Positions 38,780-50,402 of a stretch of 64,000 nt of DNA are shown one piece after another. A program made the translations under genes and the position numbers. Location of the stretch: contig JAWUZG010000070.1 of NCBI GenBank assembly GCA_036785705.1, positions 2,429,001 through 2,493,000 on the forward strand, given 5' to 3'. Numbering within the stretch: the first letter of the stretch is position 1; each line of letters begins with the position of its first letter. The DNA is from Acanthornis magna. Taxonomy: Eukaryota > Chordata > Aves > Passeriformes > Acanthizidae. The notes beneath the pieces are model-generated. The model was not told where the DNA came from. It did not search any database and was given only the letters and a program-made list of their open reading frames with translations.

Positions 38780-41021
38780 TTTGCCCTCCCAGAAAGTCCT
38801 GGATGACCAGACATCCCCTCAACCACAGCCCCCAGCTTGGACTGGAAGAAACCTCCAAGCCTGAGGGGACAGTCCCAGACCCGATCCCAATCCCAAACTC
38901 AGCAAGAGTTTCTGATGTGCTACAAGCAGATGCTCAGCAGCAGTTTGAGTATTTGTCTCCAAAATGCTATTCCAATACACTGGGATAAAACACCGCCATT
39001 TCCTAGAAAGATGCTTCTCCTTTTAGGAACTCTGTCTTGCCAGCTTGGGGGAAATTATGCTGAAATAATAGATTAGAACCAACACAGGAACAAGAAATAA
39101 GTCTTAATAGTTCAGCCCTGATGAAACAGTGATAATAAAAAAAGCATTTGAAATAAATCAAAACGCCCTGAAACTCCTTGGATCCCATATGCCCCAACTC
39201 CTGCAGGTTTTTAAAGCTTTTCCTGAACAAAGTTTAAAGCCTGTGCAATTATCTCTAGTCTGAGATACTCCAGCCCATATTTCCAAAAGATTTGCCAAAG
39301 GAAAGTAGCTGTGAACATGCACAGACATGTTTCTTTATATCTCCATACCCTTGGAAAAAGGGATGGCAATAAAGAAGTGAGGAATAATCTGTCACAAATG
39401 ACAGATCTGAGCACGTTTGGGTATTTTTTTTATTCCTGATGGCTGGTCTGTCTTCCAGGATTTCCCTGGTTTGGCAGCTGAACACTAAAAGGCAGGCAGA
39501 TTCCTGAGCATCTTCCACTTGCAAACAGTTGTACTTCAAACGACCGTATGCTACTCTGGGCTTGAAGGTAATGGAATTTCAATAAACAAAAATTCTCCAA
39601 ATAATTTCCAATAAACAAAAAAGAAGTCACATTTTACTTGGAATCTAAAGTCAAAGATTAAAGGTTCACCATACTGGGCCCAGCCGTTCCATTTAAAACA
39701 AGCAAGGTTAATGCTCTAGGAAAAACAGATTCCCACTTGGTGCTGCACTGGTGCGAGCATAACCCAGATCCCAGCACAGACACAGAGGCACACATCCACA
39801 CAAACACAGTTCAGAGCGCAAGTGCAAGCTAGAGGCATCACATACCAACACCTCCTCGGAGTTTGTTATGAAGGCAGGAACCTAACTGAGAAACTGAAAT
39901 GATTTTCTATACCACAACCAGTAGAAAGGGTTTTAAGCCACAATTTCTAAATGTTAGGCTTGCTGCCTTCTCTCTATTTACAATCTTAACCATTTGTAGT
40001 GTTTTCTTGAGGCTGGCACCCTCCACTCCTGAAGGATTCTGACAATAAATACTGCTATTTTGACCCAAAAACAGCAGAAATACCCAGCAGAAAGCTGTGG
40101 AAGCACCAGCTTTCTGACACACAGTGAAGAAGAGGCAGCTCCTCTGTGACTAATGAAGTGTTCTTCTGCCATGACAAGTGCAGGCACATGCATGTGGTTT
40201 TTTAAAATAAACAGAGTGATTTCCAAGGGAGATTAAGCAGATGTGAAGATAGGAATTTGCAAAACTGATGGCACACAGACATCTACCACTGCAAAAGTAG
40301 ATGTGCAAGCTATTTCAAAACAAAAGTGTCTAAGTATTTGGGAGCTTAAATGTAAGTTTAGATTCAGGAAGAGACTGGGCAAAACCTTATTTTACTAGTG
40401 CAAATGCCAATTATTCCCCACATGTACTATCAAACAATCAAAACTTAGCACTCTTTTCTCTTCCTATGATATCAAACTTCTTCTATAGGCTATACATTGT
40501 GCAAACTGCTACCCCAGTGACTTCCTTCACTTTTTCTCAAGATTTCAGAACCTAGCTGGCTGCTCTGGAGAGTGTCTAAATTCCTTTGAAGTTGAAAATA
40601 AATCTTTCCAACACACACATGCACCTAGAATTTCTCACTCTTGTTCCAGTTTCTGTTAAGCCATATTATCTCAGTCCTCATGTCTTTACAATACACTGAG
40701 GATCAAATATTCTAGCTGGGTTGAGAGACACATAGTACAGCAACAGGGAGGCCAGAGATGGTAATTGCAAGTTCCTTTTGCTACCCTGGGAGATGTGGGA
40801 GGAAAAAAACATTGAATAAATCTTCAGGATTATTTATGTATTTCACACTCATGTGATTAGAGCTCTGAGAGATGTTAAGACAGCAAAGGTCGAGACAAAC
40901 AGAGAGACAAGAGTGACCTAGGAGCATTTACCCACTAGCTCTCAAAGAAACAGCCCATGTTCTCCTACTCCAGTCCCCAAAAGCATGGAAAGCAGATGGG
41001 ATGTTATGGGAAAAGAGGGAC

Positions 41022-41228
41022 ACATTCCACTAGATTACATTGCTCCAAGCCCCATTCAACCTGTCCTCGAACACTTCCAGGGATGGAGCAACCACAGCTT
41101 CTCTGGACAGCCTGTGCCAGCACCTCACCACTCTCAGCGTAGAATTTCTTCCCAGTATCCCATCTAACCCTGCCCTCTGTCACTGTGAAGCCATTCCCCC
41201 TCCAAAGGTCCCCCTCTGGCTAAACACA
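41022..41228 (-). mobile_element. CR1 LINE fragment
   Basis: cattccactagattacattg, ttccagggatggagcaacca, cagtatcccatctaaccctg. Reverse-oriented CR1 without its 3' tail. Confidence 0.88.
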
Positions 41229-42550
41229 CCATGAGCACCCCACCAGCCACACGGCAATCTCTGACGGAGCTGCTACACTCCTTAATCTAATTCCATTTAA
41301 TCCAATTTCTGGTCTTCACGTGCTGTCTCAACGCAACTTCATTCAGGCTTACTGCTAAAATCCAGCTCTCAGTCCCAGGGTCTCATTCATCACAAGGATT
41401 CTATTGGAAGCTACATCTAGCCAGGCAGGGGTCTGCTTGGCCTTTGTAAACATAGTACACTGGCAATCGATTCTCCTAAAAAAAACCAAACCAAACCCAC
41501 CAAAAACCTCCAAAACATACCAAACTGACATTAGTTATCACCTCTGATGCAACCACTACCAGTATTTCCTTTCTCTAAGCAAGGGAATTCAAGGAGTTTT
41601 GGTCTGAATGGGGATTTGGAGCCATTTCTGCAGTTACTTCCACAGTGACGGCGGCCCACTGCTGAGGTGAGAGCTTTCCTAGCCAGGGCTTATCTGAAAA
41701 TGGAATCAAATCATGACCATGTGGCAGCTATAGGAAGTGGGAAACCCACTTCCAAGAAAGGATGCTTGTTGCAGACATTTCCATATGATTCCTGTCCCAA
41801 ATAGCAGCAGGGTAACCACAATATTCATCTCCCTGGATGTTGCAGGCGTGTTCCACCAGGGCTCCTGTGCCTTACGGAGCACAAGGTGAATATTGTTGGC
41901 TTTCCCTGCTGCACGATTGAATCAATGAATGGTGTGTGGGCTCCATGTATGCCCAGCCTTTCCTTCTGGGATTTGGGCATCTGCTCAGCCACAGTGAAAC
42001 TCGACGTGGCCGCAGACAGATCGGAAACAAACCCGTTACAAACGTGAACCACTCAGTTCTCATACAACACCTCCTGATGAAACAAAACTGCATCTAAGAG
42101 AACAAAAAGCATGCTCTCTTTATAAATGAACCCTTTAAAACTTAATGCTGCAATTCATGGATAACAGGGCAGCCCACCACTTTGGTACCTGAGAAGCAAA
42201 GAGGGATTATTCGGACACCAAATTCTAAATTCAGTTAACAAAAGGTCACCTTTTAAGACTGAAAATCTCTTGATTACTGATTTCCCTGTTTGTAACACCT
42301 CATGCAAGTAAAAAGGAAACCCAACAACATGTAGGTTTGATTTCTCTCTCTCACACCTGCAACATTAAGAACTTTGCTTATCAACCTCAGAGAAATGATC
42401 CCAAAGTAAAGCAGTAGGACATTAATATTTTCTCATGAATTTAAGAAATGAAGTTCTGCAAATGACATCATTAGGACAGTGTGGTTAAAAGCAACAAAAG
42501 CTGTGCACAAAGTGCAACACAGGACACGAGTGCCATGAAAGCAGCCTTAC

Positions 42551-42951
42551 CAGACCATCACAGTTGCTGATGGCCACCGCAGCTCCGGGGATGTCCGTGA
42601 TGTCCCCCACGTAGGCACAGTTGGTCCACAGGGGCTCTCTCTTCCATAAGCGCTCAGTACCAGCTCCAGCCTGAGACGCGTTACCACCATCGCTCCCAGG
42701 CTCCCCAGAGTCTTCATACCACTCCACCACGGCCTCGGGAGCCACTAGACGGGTGTTGGGCTTGAGCCGGAGATGGAACTCCCTTCCGAAGGCAGTGACA
42801 TTGAAATACAGCTGTCTGGGGCTCGGGGACACCTCCCGCGTCGACCGCCTCTGGTGACTCGCCGAGAGGATGTTGGAGATGTAGCTTCCATCTGCGTTGG
42901 TGCTAATTGGAATCACTAACCCATAAGGCCTCGGTCTGCTTTTTCGGAATT
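42551..42951 (-). CDS. ADAMTS3: ADAMTS3 exon 3: propeptide core
   Basis: The largest coding exon here, 401 bases, phase 1 in and phase 0 out. The acceptor is TCTTGGCAG and the donor CTG/GTAAGG. It encodes residues 33-166 from EFRKSRPRPYG to SNCDGL. The segment QLYFNVTAFGREFHLRLKPN is the typical ADAMTS pro-domain motif, and NVT and NAS are potential N-glycosylation sites. Cysteines in TNCAYVGDI and SNCDGL are conserved pro-domain cysteines. The stretch around EDSGEPGSDGGNAS looks like a variable linker. Confidence 0.97.
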
Positions 42952-43127
42952 CTGCCAAGAGACACACCCAAAAACCAAACTAAAATAAGATCAAGAGCAT
43001 GGGATGAGCCCAAAGACTGAAGGACCCCTCTGTCTCATACCTCCCCTTCCAAAAAATCCCAATTTAGGATTCCTGTTTGAGCTACTAACGTGGGCAAATA
43101 TAAGGCACATGTCACTGCTCCCCTATT

Positions 43128-43345
43128 ATCATGGAACCACAAAAAGGTTTGCGTTGGAAGGGACCTTCAAGACCATCCAGCTCCAAACCCACTGCCATGG
43201 GGAGAGACACCACCCTCCACTACCCCAGCTTGCTCCAAGGCCTGGCCTTGGACACTTTCAGGGATGGGGCAGCCACAGCTTCTGTGGGCAACCTGTGCCA
43301 GGGCCTCACCACCCTCACAGGGAACAATTTCTTCCTATCAATGTT
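43128..43345 (-). mobile_element. CR1 LINE 3' fragment
   Basis: gtttgcgttggaagggacct, ccttggacactttcagggat, gcctcaccaccctcacaggg. Reverse orientation, in intron 2 close to exon 3. Confidence 0.9.
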
Positions 43346-46300
43346 ATTACAAAAATGATTTTCCTAAAACTTACAGAGAAAACCCTGAAATATTCACTGA
43401 CATTTATCTGGGGAATTTCCTGTGGGTTTCAGGTTTGCTCAACAGCTTCAGAAGAGTCATGGACCCTTCTGAATTCTCCTGTAAGAAATGCCACACAAGC
43501 TTCGTTGTGCACCTTACACAGAACTTGCTCCTGGGTCAGGACTTCCATCAAGATTTTGAAAATGAAGTGCCAGGCTTGGCTATAAGCACAATTTGCATAC
43601 AGATTTCTTGGGAAACAGAAATAGGGCAAAAATCCAGTGGATCACAAGCTGCTGATAACCCATGACAGCACTGGTAAAGGCAGTAACTTCTCTCTCTACA
43701 AATCCCCCCTACCCTGCAACTTGCTATTGCCCTTCCTCTCAGTTACAGAGATCAAAAACAATGAAAGAATCGAATTATTAAAAACTCTACACAGTTCCGC
43801 ACAAATTTGACCCTAAATCCTGTACTTTAGTGCAGCTGAGAAAAGCCACTAACTCAGCAAACCCACACTGATGGTAATCTTGGAGAAGCTCAATGGCACA
43901 ACCCTCAGCGAAGGCAACATGTCTTCAAGTGATTTCACACCACTGTAAAACAAATCTATCAAATGAGTTTATTTTTTTGATGAGACTTCTGTAATCTGGG
44001 AGCAATCAGGATATTTGGTGTCCGATTCGGTGTCAAGCTGTGAGCCACACCACTGCTCTGAATGGGTCCAAGGCCTAAGTCTAAGCCTGTGTATTTGACT
44101 ACGTGAGAGTTAAAAAGACATCTTGCACAAAAATAGTTATTCCCAACTCCTCTCTTCCTCTGAGAGCTGGTGAAAGTGGTATCAGAGTGATATTCCTGGC
44201 AATTTAATTCGAAAAGCTGCAAGATTGGATAACTCTGATGCTAGCACCAGTGCCACTGAGATCGCCTCAAATAAATATACTTAATTAAGTGAGCTAAATT
44301 TCACCTGCTCCCAGTGTAGATCACACTTGATATGAGAATTCATAGAGGAGAAGCTCAGTAGCCAGTTCCTCTCTCCTGGTAGCAAAGGTTGTCAGTTTTA
44401 AGAGATTCATGCATTCAACAAGTAACTTCAGCAGGAAAATTTTCCTAATGGTTTCACAGAACTGTTTTTAATATTCTTTCAGCCAGTTACTGAGGAATCT
44501 GACAGAAAAACAATGTATGGTACTAGTAGGATGCACACATGTAAATTCTTGCACTATAAATATTTTAATATACAAATACTGTAACCTAGGAATGTGAAAA
44601 GTCATTTCCAAGCCCACTAGTACCTCACATCCTACAGCCAGCAGCCACAGGGTGGGCTTCAGCAGCAGCCAACCCCACCTCTTTTGCCATATACGCACAA
44701 GATCAGGATCTAAAATGGGCATCCTAAATAGGCCATTACCCTTAGGATAATTCCCATTTAAAACACTGGGAATTCTGAGCCAGGATTGTTAATCTGTCTC
44801 CTTAGAGAAGGGAGCAAATTAAAACTCTTAAGTCATTTTTATTAATTAGACACCAGGCCATGCCCAGGAGACAGAGCTGTTGGGTTGTACATTCTAACTG
44901 GGTCAACGTAAAAACATAGATCCTCACATTCCCAGTGCTTCAGCACTGGGATTTCATTCCCAGGCTGACATTCTGCCTTCTACCTTGCTGAGATTCCTCG
45001 TGGCTTGTTTTCCTTTTCCTTTAAAGCAGAATGTTCAGTGCCAGAGACCACAGTCTGGTGATCAAATTCTGTGCTCACCGCACGGCTGAGAAACTGCTCT
45101 GCACATCTTGCAGCAGAATTCCCACATTTCCACAGGCTGGGAAAAAAACACGGCTATTTTGCTAATAAGAGCAGCCAGCTAGCCCCAAGAAGGTAGGAAG
45201 AAAGGGTGGAAAATAAGGACTGTCAAGGTTTTGAGTCAGCGAAAGCCTTTTCCAGAGTCTGTAAATGCTGAGCTAGAAGAGGAAATGCCTTTTGTTCAAA
45301 GGCAATTAAAATTAAATGGGACATGACTGAATCCCAAAGATATCTGAACTCCTCCGCTGACTTACATTACCCTTTTTCCACAAACTGCACGCTCTGAGGA
45401 AATGCTATCCCAGCTGTAGGTGCTCCCTTTCCTAAGCTAAAATTTCAGAGTCGATCTGCTCTGCTAATTCAAAGCTGACAGTGCTGATGAGAGCAAGAGG
45501 AAAAGCACTTAACTGTAAATTTTTTTCATTTTTTTTAAATCTGGCCTTAAAACGCTGCTCCAGTTGCACAATGTTTAAGTTGAAAGGAAGCACTTAAGAA
45601 AGAACATCACATTCTTTCATTGTGTGCCAAAACACAATTAACTAGAGAATGCCTCTGAAGAGAGCTGTGCGGGCTTTTTTTCCCTCAAAAACTCATGAAA
45701 GTGCAGAATTAACACCACTGGCTCACAAGAGTTGTCTCTGTACTGTTCAACAGCTGTGGTCAACGGAGGTTCAAAAATCCTAATTTTTTTATCACCTACA
45801 TTTGGAAAACCACTATTTTTAATGCATAAGGTTCTGTGAAATACATTGATCAAAAATCATTCAGGTAGTTGTCCACAGCAGAATGACAAACGCCTAAACA
45901 TCCACTTGAGAAGATTTCAAAAGCACAGTCTATGTGGAAATCAGTGGCACCAGTGGAAAAGGAAGAATTTCTGAAAGTTCCATTATTTCCATGTCTAAAC
46001 CAAGCTACCCAAGAAAAGAAAAGTGGGGGGACTCTTGGTAACACCCCACCCACAGGGCCCCTGCACAAGGCTCTATGGCTGAGTCCCAGGCCATTCCATA
46101 CTGACATGATGGACTGACCAGCGATCTTCCAGAGCTTCCCCATCAGAAGATGTGTTTGGATGTGGCTCGAGGGTCAGGAAGCTCAGGAATCTCAGCAAAA
46201 GGTGACATCTCCAGAGCATCACCACAGACTTTTCTGCCTGGAATTCATAAGCTGTGACACAATGAAACTGCTGGATGGCAGACATCCAGCTCTGCAGTGG

Positions 46301-47387
46301 CAGCACTGGAGAAAAAACAGTTATGTGCTGCTATAGGCATGAAGAGGACAATGTTTCCATAAAGAGACTGTGCCATGTTCTGGGAAATCAGGCCGCAGAC
46401 CCGAAGATAAGCACAATGGGACGAGCACAGAGCTCTTCTGGTCACTTAGCAAGGTGATGCTTAATAAAAGTAGATGGTGTGGAGATAACTGGACAAGCCC
46501 AGCAGGGGCTTTGTCATTACCCTTTTCTGCTTCATCATTGGCTGGTGGCTTCCAAAAACAGAGCAGTGTCGGTCCCTCTCAACAACCTGGATCACTCCAG
46601 AACTACTGTTTGCTCTCTGTATGGCTGCCTTTAGGTGGCAGGAATGCCCAGAGAGAAAGGGAAGAGGGACAGATTCCTCGAGAATTCCCACTCAACTCTG
46701 CACCTGATAAGGGATGAGGCTGTGTGGGACCTGGACATTGTAAGCTGGATGAATGAAAGCAAGGGACTGCAAGGAGAGAGGCTGATGTGGGACACCTCTG
46801 TAATGTTCTCATTCCTCTGCTTCACTGCCACTTGTCCCAGGGATACAGACGGCTCAAGAGACGGTTGGTGTGGTGTTTTTGCAGCCTCTGCACAGCTGCA
46901 GGTGCTTTGCAGGTGCTTCCTGCAGGCAGTGAGGCCTGGCACTGCTGTGTCACAGGTTTTTACAGAAGTGGCACTGAGCAGTGAGAGAGCTCTGCTGTGT
47001 GGGAGGCACAGGTGCAGCACAGCATCAGCACCTTCAGGCTGAGTGACACAGAACAACTTCCCCCTGACAGCTCCCAGGCACTGCAGCACGCTGCGTGAGT
47101 GCAGGTAATTAAGTGTGCTAACCTGCTATCCTTGTACTGCAGCCTGTGATGATATTTAACAAAAATAAACCCCTAGGTGCCTTGATTTCCCTAAGTGACT
47201 TTTCAGGCTACAAGAAAAGATCAGCTGCCGACAGCAGCCAGCCCTGGGCCAACTCAAAATGCGTAACACCAATGCAAAGCAATATTTTGTGGGGACTCAC
47301 AAGTAGGACAGTGCATTTGCAGGCAATTCCAATGCAGGTTTTATGTCTAAGTCATTAGAACTCTCAACTGAGCCACAGTTTGAAGTT

Positions 47388-47548
47388 GTGGTTGCCCCAT
47401 CCCTGGAAGTGTCCAAGGCCAGATTGGATGGGGCTTGGAGCAACCTGGTTTAGTGGAAGGTGTGCCTGCCCATTGGTGGGGGGTTTGGAATGAGATGAAT
47501 GTCAAGGTCCCTTCCAAGCCAAACCATTTTAGGATTCTATGGTTCTGT
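47388..47548 (+). mobile_element. CR1 LINE 3' fragment
   Basis: ccatccctggaagtgtccaa, gggcttggagcaacctggtt, and the tail aaaccattttaggattctatggttct. Plus orientation, in intron 2. Confidence 0.9.
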
Positions 47549-48675
47549 ACTTTTTGAATCAGAATTTACAGGATCAAATTCAGCCCCAAATGTTTCAGAT
47601 TACAGCACTGCCAGGGCCATGGAAGAAAGGAAGACGTTAAAGGACAAAAAGTTATTTTCCAGATTCAGGAATTTTGCCTGATATACTGTGTAATTTAAAA
47701 GACACATTCCTATATAGCTTATGGTTTCTGAAATTCAAATACAATCCATTTCTCATGGGAAGGACTAGAAATAAAAGACAGAATCAGCATACTACTGGAA
47801 AACCCCTCTGTTTGCCAGTTAGCTTTAAGTGTACCTCACTGTCTCTGTTCCCACTATTCACTGATCACGGTGGAAACCAACCTAAGCTCAGAAGGATGCA
47901 GTGCCAGAACTGAAATTGAGACAAGACCTCCAAAATTCACAGAAATGCCTGAAATTCTTTTCTGAACAAAACCTGAACCAAAACCTTAGGACTGGAGGTC
48001 CAATGGCAACTGGAAGCAGAACTGCCTGGGGTCCATTTCCACTAGGGAAGAGCTCCAGAGAGCACTCGTGTGCAGGGACATGCACTCAGTCCTAGGACAG
48101 TAAAAGGCTCATCTCATGCTGAGTAAGGGAAGGAGCACACAGGATGGGATTCCCTGGCAGTAACACTCTGGGAATGCCAACTTCCACATCCTTCCACTAC
48201 CTCTTCCATCCTGTGGAGCACCCAATTACCAGTTAGTCTAAATGAACACGGACCTCCTGAAATTAAACTGTGGGTGCATCCTCCCAATTAAAGGAAGCTT
48301 CCTGTCTTTGGGAAAAGTCTGAGAAGCTAAAGTCCCAGTAAGAAGCACTCCATGGGCACAAACAGGCACATTTTCCCTTCAGCAACCTCATGCACCACCA
48401 ACCCTGAACCAGCTACAGATTTTATAACTTCAATTGGTTTATATTTCAGAAGGGAAGCACAGACACATAAAGATGCAAAACTGCAGCACAAGAGGGCATG
48501 CACATTCAAGCCATGCCACGTCACTGCAACTACAAATGCTTCTGGGTGGCAGTGGTGGGGGGTGCACAGGGAATGCTTGCCTGCATACAGATCATTTATC
48601 CAGAAATAACTAGTCTTTGAGCTTACTTCTTTTATTTCTCTTTTGATAGCAGGAATAATAGCTAAAAAGACTTAC

Positions 48676-48703
48676 CTATTTGGATCTGCTGTTCTTTACC
48701 AGC
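48676..48703 (-). CDS. ADAMTS3: ADAMTS3 exon 2: 28-base microexon, propeptide
   Basis: A strong pyrimidine tract ending TTTTCTCTTCTGCAG precedes 28 bases that read AGKEQQIQI plus the first base of Glu33, followed by the donor GTAAGTC. It enters in phase 0 and leaves in phase 1. That is exactly what is needed to join exon 1 (phase 0) to exon 3, which starts AATTCC and must receive one base. The peptide corresponds in position and composition to the short segment between signal peptide and propeptide core in mammalian ADAMTS3. It is too short to be picked up by length-based ORF searches. Skipping it alone breaks the frame. Confidence 0.9.
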
Positions 48704-49514
48704 CTGCAGAAGAGAAAAGAAACACATACACAAAGTTGTTAGCATAATTACTATGCAATGGGGAATGGCAGAAGGCTGAAAAATCACTTGGTCTGTGCTG
48801 CACTATTTTATATGTTTCTGCATTTGATTTCCAGGGATAGCAATTCTTCCTTAACTGAATAAACAGCTGTTCCCACCAATATACTAAAGGAGTCCATAGC
48901 AAGTTTAACATAAACAGAGCTGCTAAGCAATCCTGATTCTGAATGACTCGTTCTATATATCATGACACTGTGCCAAAAAGTAAGTTCAGTGGCCAAAGCA
49001 AGGATTTAACAGCAGGAAAGCAATGAGCTCCAAGAAGCACGGATGCTGAGGCAGAGAGGAAGCAGCGAACTGACAGCTCTTTGTATCTCAGCTAGAGAAT
49101 GGGAAACCCAACTGGACCACAGTGACCGCAGGGACGGTGGCAGTGACCTGATGTCGTGGTCATCTCACTGTCGGCTCAGTACTTGCTCTTGCCGGGTTAA
49201 GGGACCCAGAGGCATAGGATCCACAGGGCAGGACCCAGAGGCTGCCGCTGCAGGACCCACCCGGGCCGGGGATGCCGCGTCCGGTTCCAGGCTGCTTGGA
49301 TGCAGCGGTCTGCAGCGCAGAAGAGGGCGGAGAGCCTCTCGTCCGTCTCAGCCTCCCCTCTCCCGGGCCGGTGCTGCCCGCAGACCCCGGGGCAGCGGGG
49401 GAACAAGGGAGGACCCGCGGGGAGGGAAGGGGAAGGCAGGGTCCCCGCACTCGCTCCCTTCCTCCTGCCCTCACTCACTCACTCACTCACTCACTCACTC
49501 ACTCACTCACTCAC
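48704..49514. other. ADAMTS3: ADAMTS3 intron 1, with the downstream half of the CpG island
   Basis: 811 bases. The part from about 49200 on is GC-rich; the rest is ordinary. No exon seen. Confidence 0.65.
49471..49514. repeat. (TCAC)11 microsatellite at the exon 1 donor
   Basis: Eleven perfect units. On the gene strand it is (GTGA)11, so the first unit is the exon 1 splice donor GTGAGT and each following unit repeats the same donor-like word. Confidence 0.97.
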
Positions 49515-49583
49515 CTGCCGGCCGGGCGCAGCGCGGGCCCCCAGGAGCGCAGCTGCCACTACCCAGAGGGGCAGGAGCACCAT
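49515..49583 (-). CDS. ADAMTS3: ADAMTS3 exon 1 (coding part): signal peptide
   Basis: Start codon is CAT on the plus strand at 49581-49583. The 23 codons begin MVLLPLWVVAAALLGARAA, a short N-region followed by a hydrophobic core and small residues suited to signal peptidase cleavage. The frame upstream of the ATG stays open for about 94 codons but contains no earlier ATG that I can find, only GTG, so this ATG is the start. The exon ends in CAG (Gln23) at 49515, followed directly by GTGAGT, phase 0. That donor is the first unit of an 11-copy GTGA repeat. Phase 0 is supported independently by the reading frame of the next exon. Confidence 0.93.
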
Positions 49584-49675
49584 CCCGAGGCGGCCGCCCG
49601 CGCCCCGGCCCCGGCCGCGCTCCGCCCGCTCCCTCCTCCTGCCGCTGCCTTCCCTGCCCTCCGGCGGCGGCTCCC

Positions 49676-49698
49676 GGGGCCGGGGCCGGCTGGGCGGG
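49676..49698 (+). promoter_or_regulatory. Potential G-quadruplex in the 5' UTR/promoter
   Basis: GGGG, GGGG, GGG and GGG separated by loops of 2, 6 and 1 bases on the plus strand, which is the template strand for ADAMTS3, about 93-115 bases upstream of the ATG. Confidence 0.5.
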
Positions 49699-49970
49699 CG
49701 GAGAGGCAGCGGGTTCCCCGCGCCGCCTGTTGCTGTGCGCCCGCCGCGACCCGCGGCGCTGATAAACCCGCGGCAGCTCCGCCTCCGGCCCGGCCGGCGC
49801 TCCACGTCAGGCGCGGCCCGGCCCGCCGGGGAACCGCCGGGGAACCCGCCCGGCTCCGCGCACACACACTGCAGCGCAAATCCTCAAATCCTATCGCCGT
49901 GCTCCTGCTGCAGCCGCGGCTCTCCCCGTCCTTGCTCCGTGTGCCTGAAATCCACCGAGAAACAACTTTC

Positions 49971-50018
49971 CCGTCCGTCCGTCCGTCCGTCCGTCCGTCC
50001 GTCCATCCATCCATCCAT
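49971..50018. repeat. (CCGT)8(CCAT)4 microsatellite
   Basis: Eight CCGT units run into four CCAT units, consistent with CpG to TpG/CpA decay of part of a methylated CCGT array just outside the CpG island. Confidence 0.95.
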
Positions 50019-50149
50019 CCCACCCACCACCGCTGCCTGCATTACGCCCTAGCAGGGACTCCAGAGCAGCTGCCCAGCACGGCACCACATCCCCAAGCTT
50101 CCGTATTTCCCATTAACCTAAGGCAGACTGCAAAAGCTACAGTCTTAAA

Positions 50150-50402
50150 ATCCCAGAATGGTTTAGGTTGGAAGGGACCTTAAAGCTCATCTCATTCCAC
50201 CCCCCTGCCATGGGGGCCACTGAACTAGGTTGTTTCAAGCCCTGTCCAGTCTGGTCTTGAACACTTCCAGGGATGGGGCAGCCACAGCTTCTCTGGGCAG
50301 CCTGTGCCAGGGCCTCACCATTCCCACGGTAAAAAACTTCTTCCCTGTATCTAACCTAAACTGATGCTTGTTCACTTTAAAATCACCACCCCATGTCCCA
50401 TC
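50150..50402 (-). mobile_element. CR1 LINE 3' fragment upstream of ADAMTS3
   Basis: aatcccagaatggtttaggt, ggaccttaaagctcatctca, cacttccagggatggggcag, gcctgtgccagggcctcacc. Reverse-oriented CR1 about 0.6 kb upstream of the ADAMTS3 start codon. Confidence 0.92.

Larger units (their letters stand above)
30116..42550. other. ADAMTS3: ADAMTS3 intron 3, bulk
   Basis: 12.4 kb with CR1 copies near 33.5 and 41.1 kb, a decayed short-period repeat at 37.5-37.9 kb and a 27-base minisatellite at 38.6 kb. No other exon or RNA gene recognised. Confidence 0.65.
42952..48675. other. ADAMTS3: ADAMTS3 intron 2
   Basis: 5.7 kb between microexon 2 and exon 3, with CR1 copies near 43.2 and 47.4 kb. The rest, including a GC-balanced stretch at 46.4-47.1 kb with several 100-150 codon ORFs, has nothing I recognise. 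Confidence 0.6.
49200..49870. promoter_or_regulatory. ADAMTS3: CpG island and ADAMTS3 promoter region
   Basis: A sharp rise in G+C and CpG, unlike any other part of the window, centred on exon 1. Upstream of the ATG on the gene strand there are GC boxes, a TTTATC word at 49761-49766 that could act as a weak TATA-like element, and TGACGTGG at 49802-49809, matching the ATF6/XBP1-type unfolded protein response element. The transcription start cannot be fixed from sequence; it is probably within about 250 bases of the ATG. Confidence 0.85.

Noticed and set aside
38395..38864. Overlapping repeat proteins of about 145 residues on both strands
   Set aside because: Frames are open only because the minisatellite period is a multiple of three; no splice context or start support.
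46400..47150. Possible LTR or gene in a GC-balanced stretch of intron 2 with several long frames
   Set aside because: No LTR ends, primer binding site, splice structure or recognised domain.
49503..49865. N-terminal extension of ADAMTS3 by 94 residues in the same open frame
   Set aside because: The frame upstream is open because of GC richness, but its first codon is GTG and I find no ATG upstream of 49583; an extension would bury the signal peptide.
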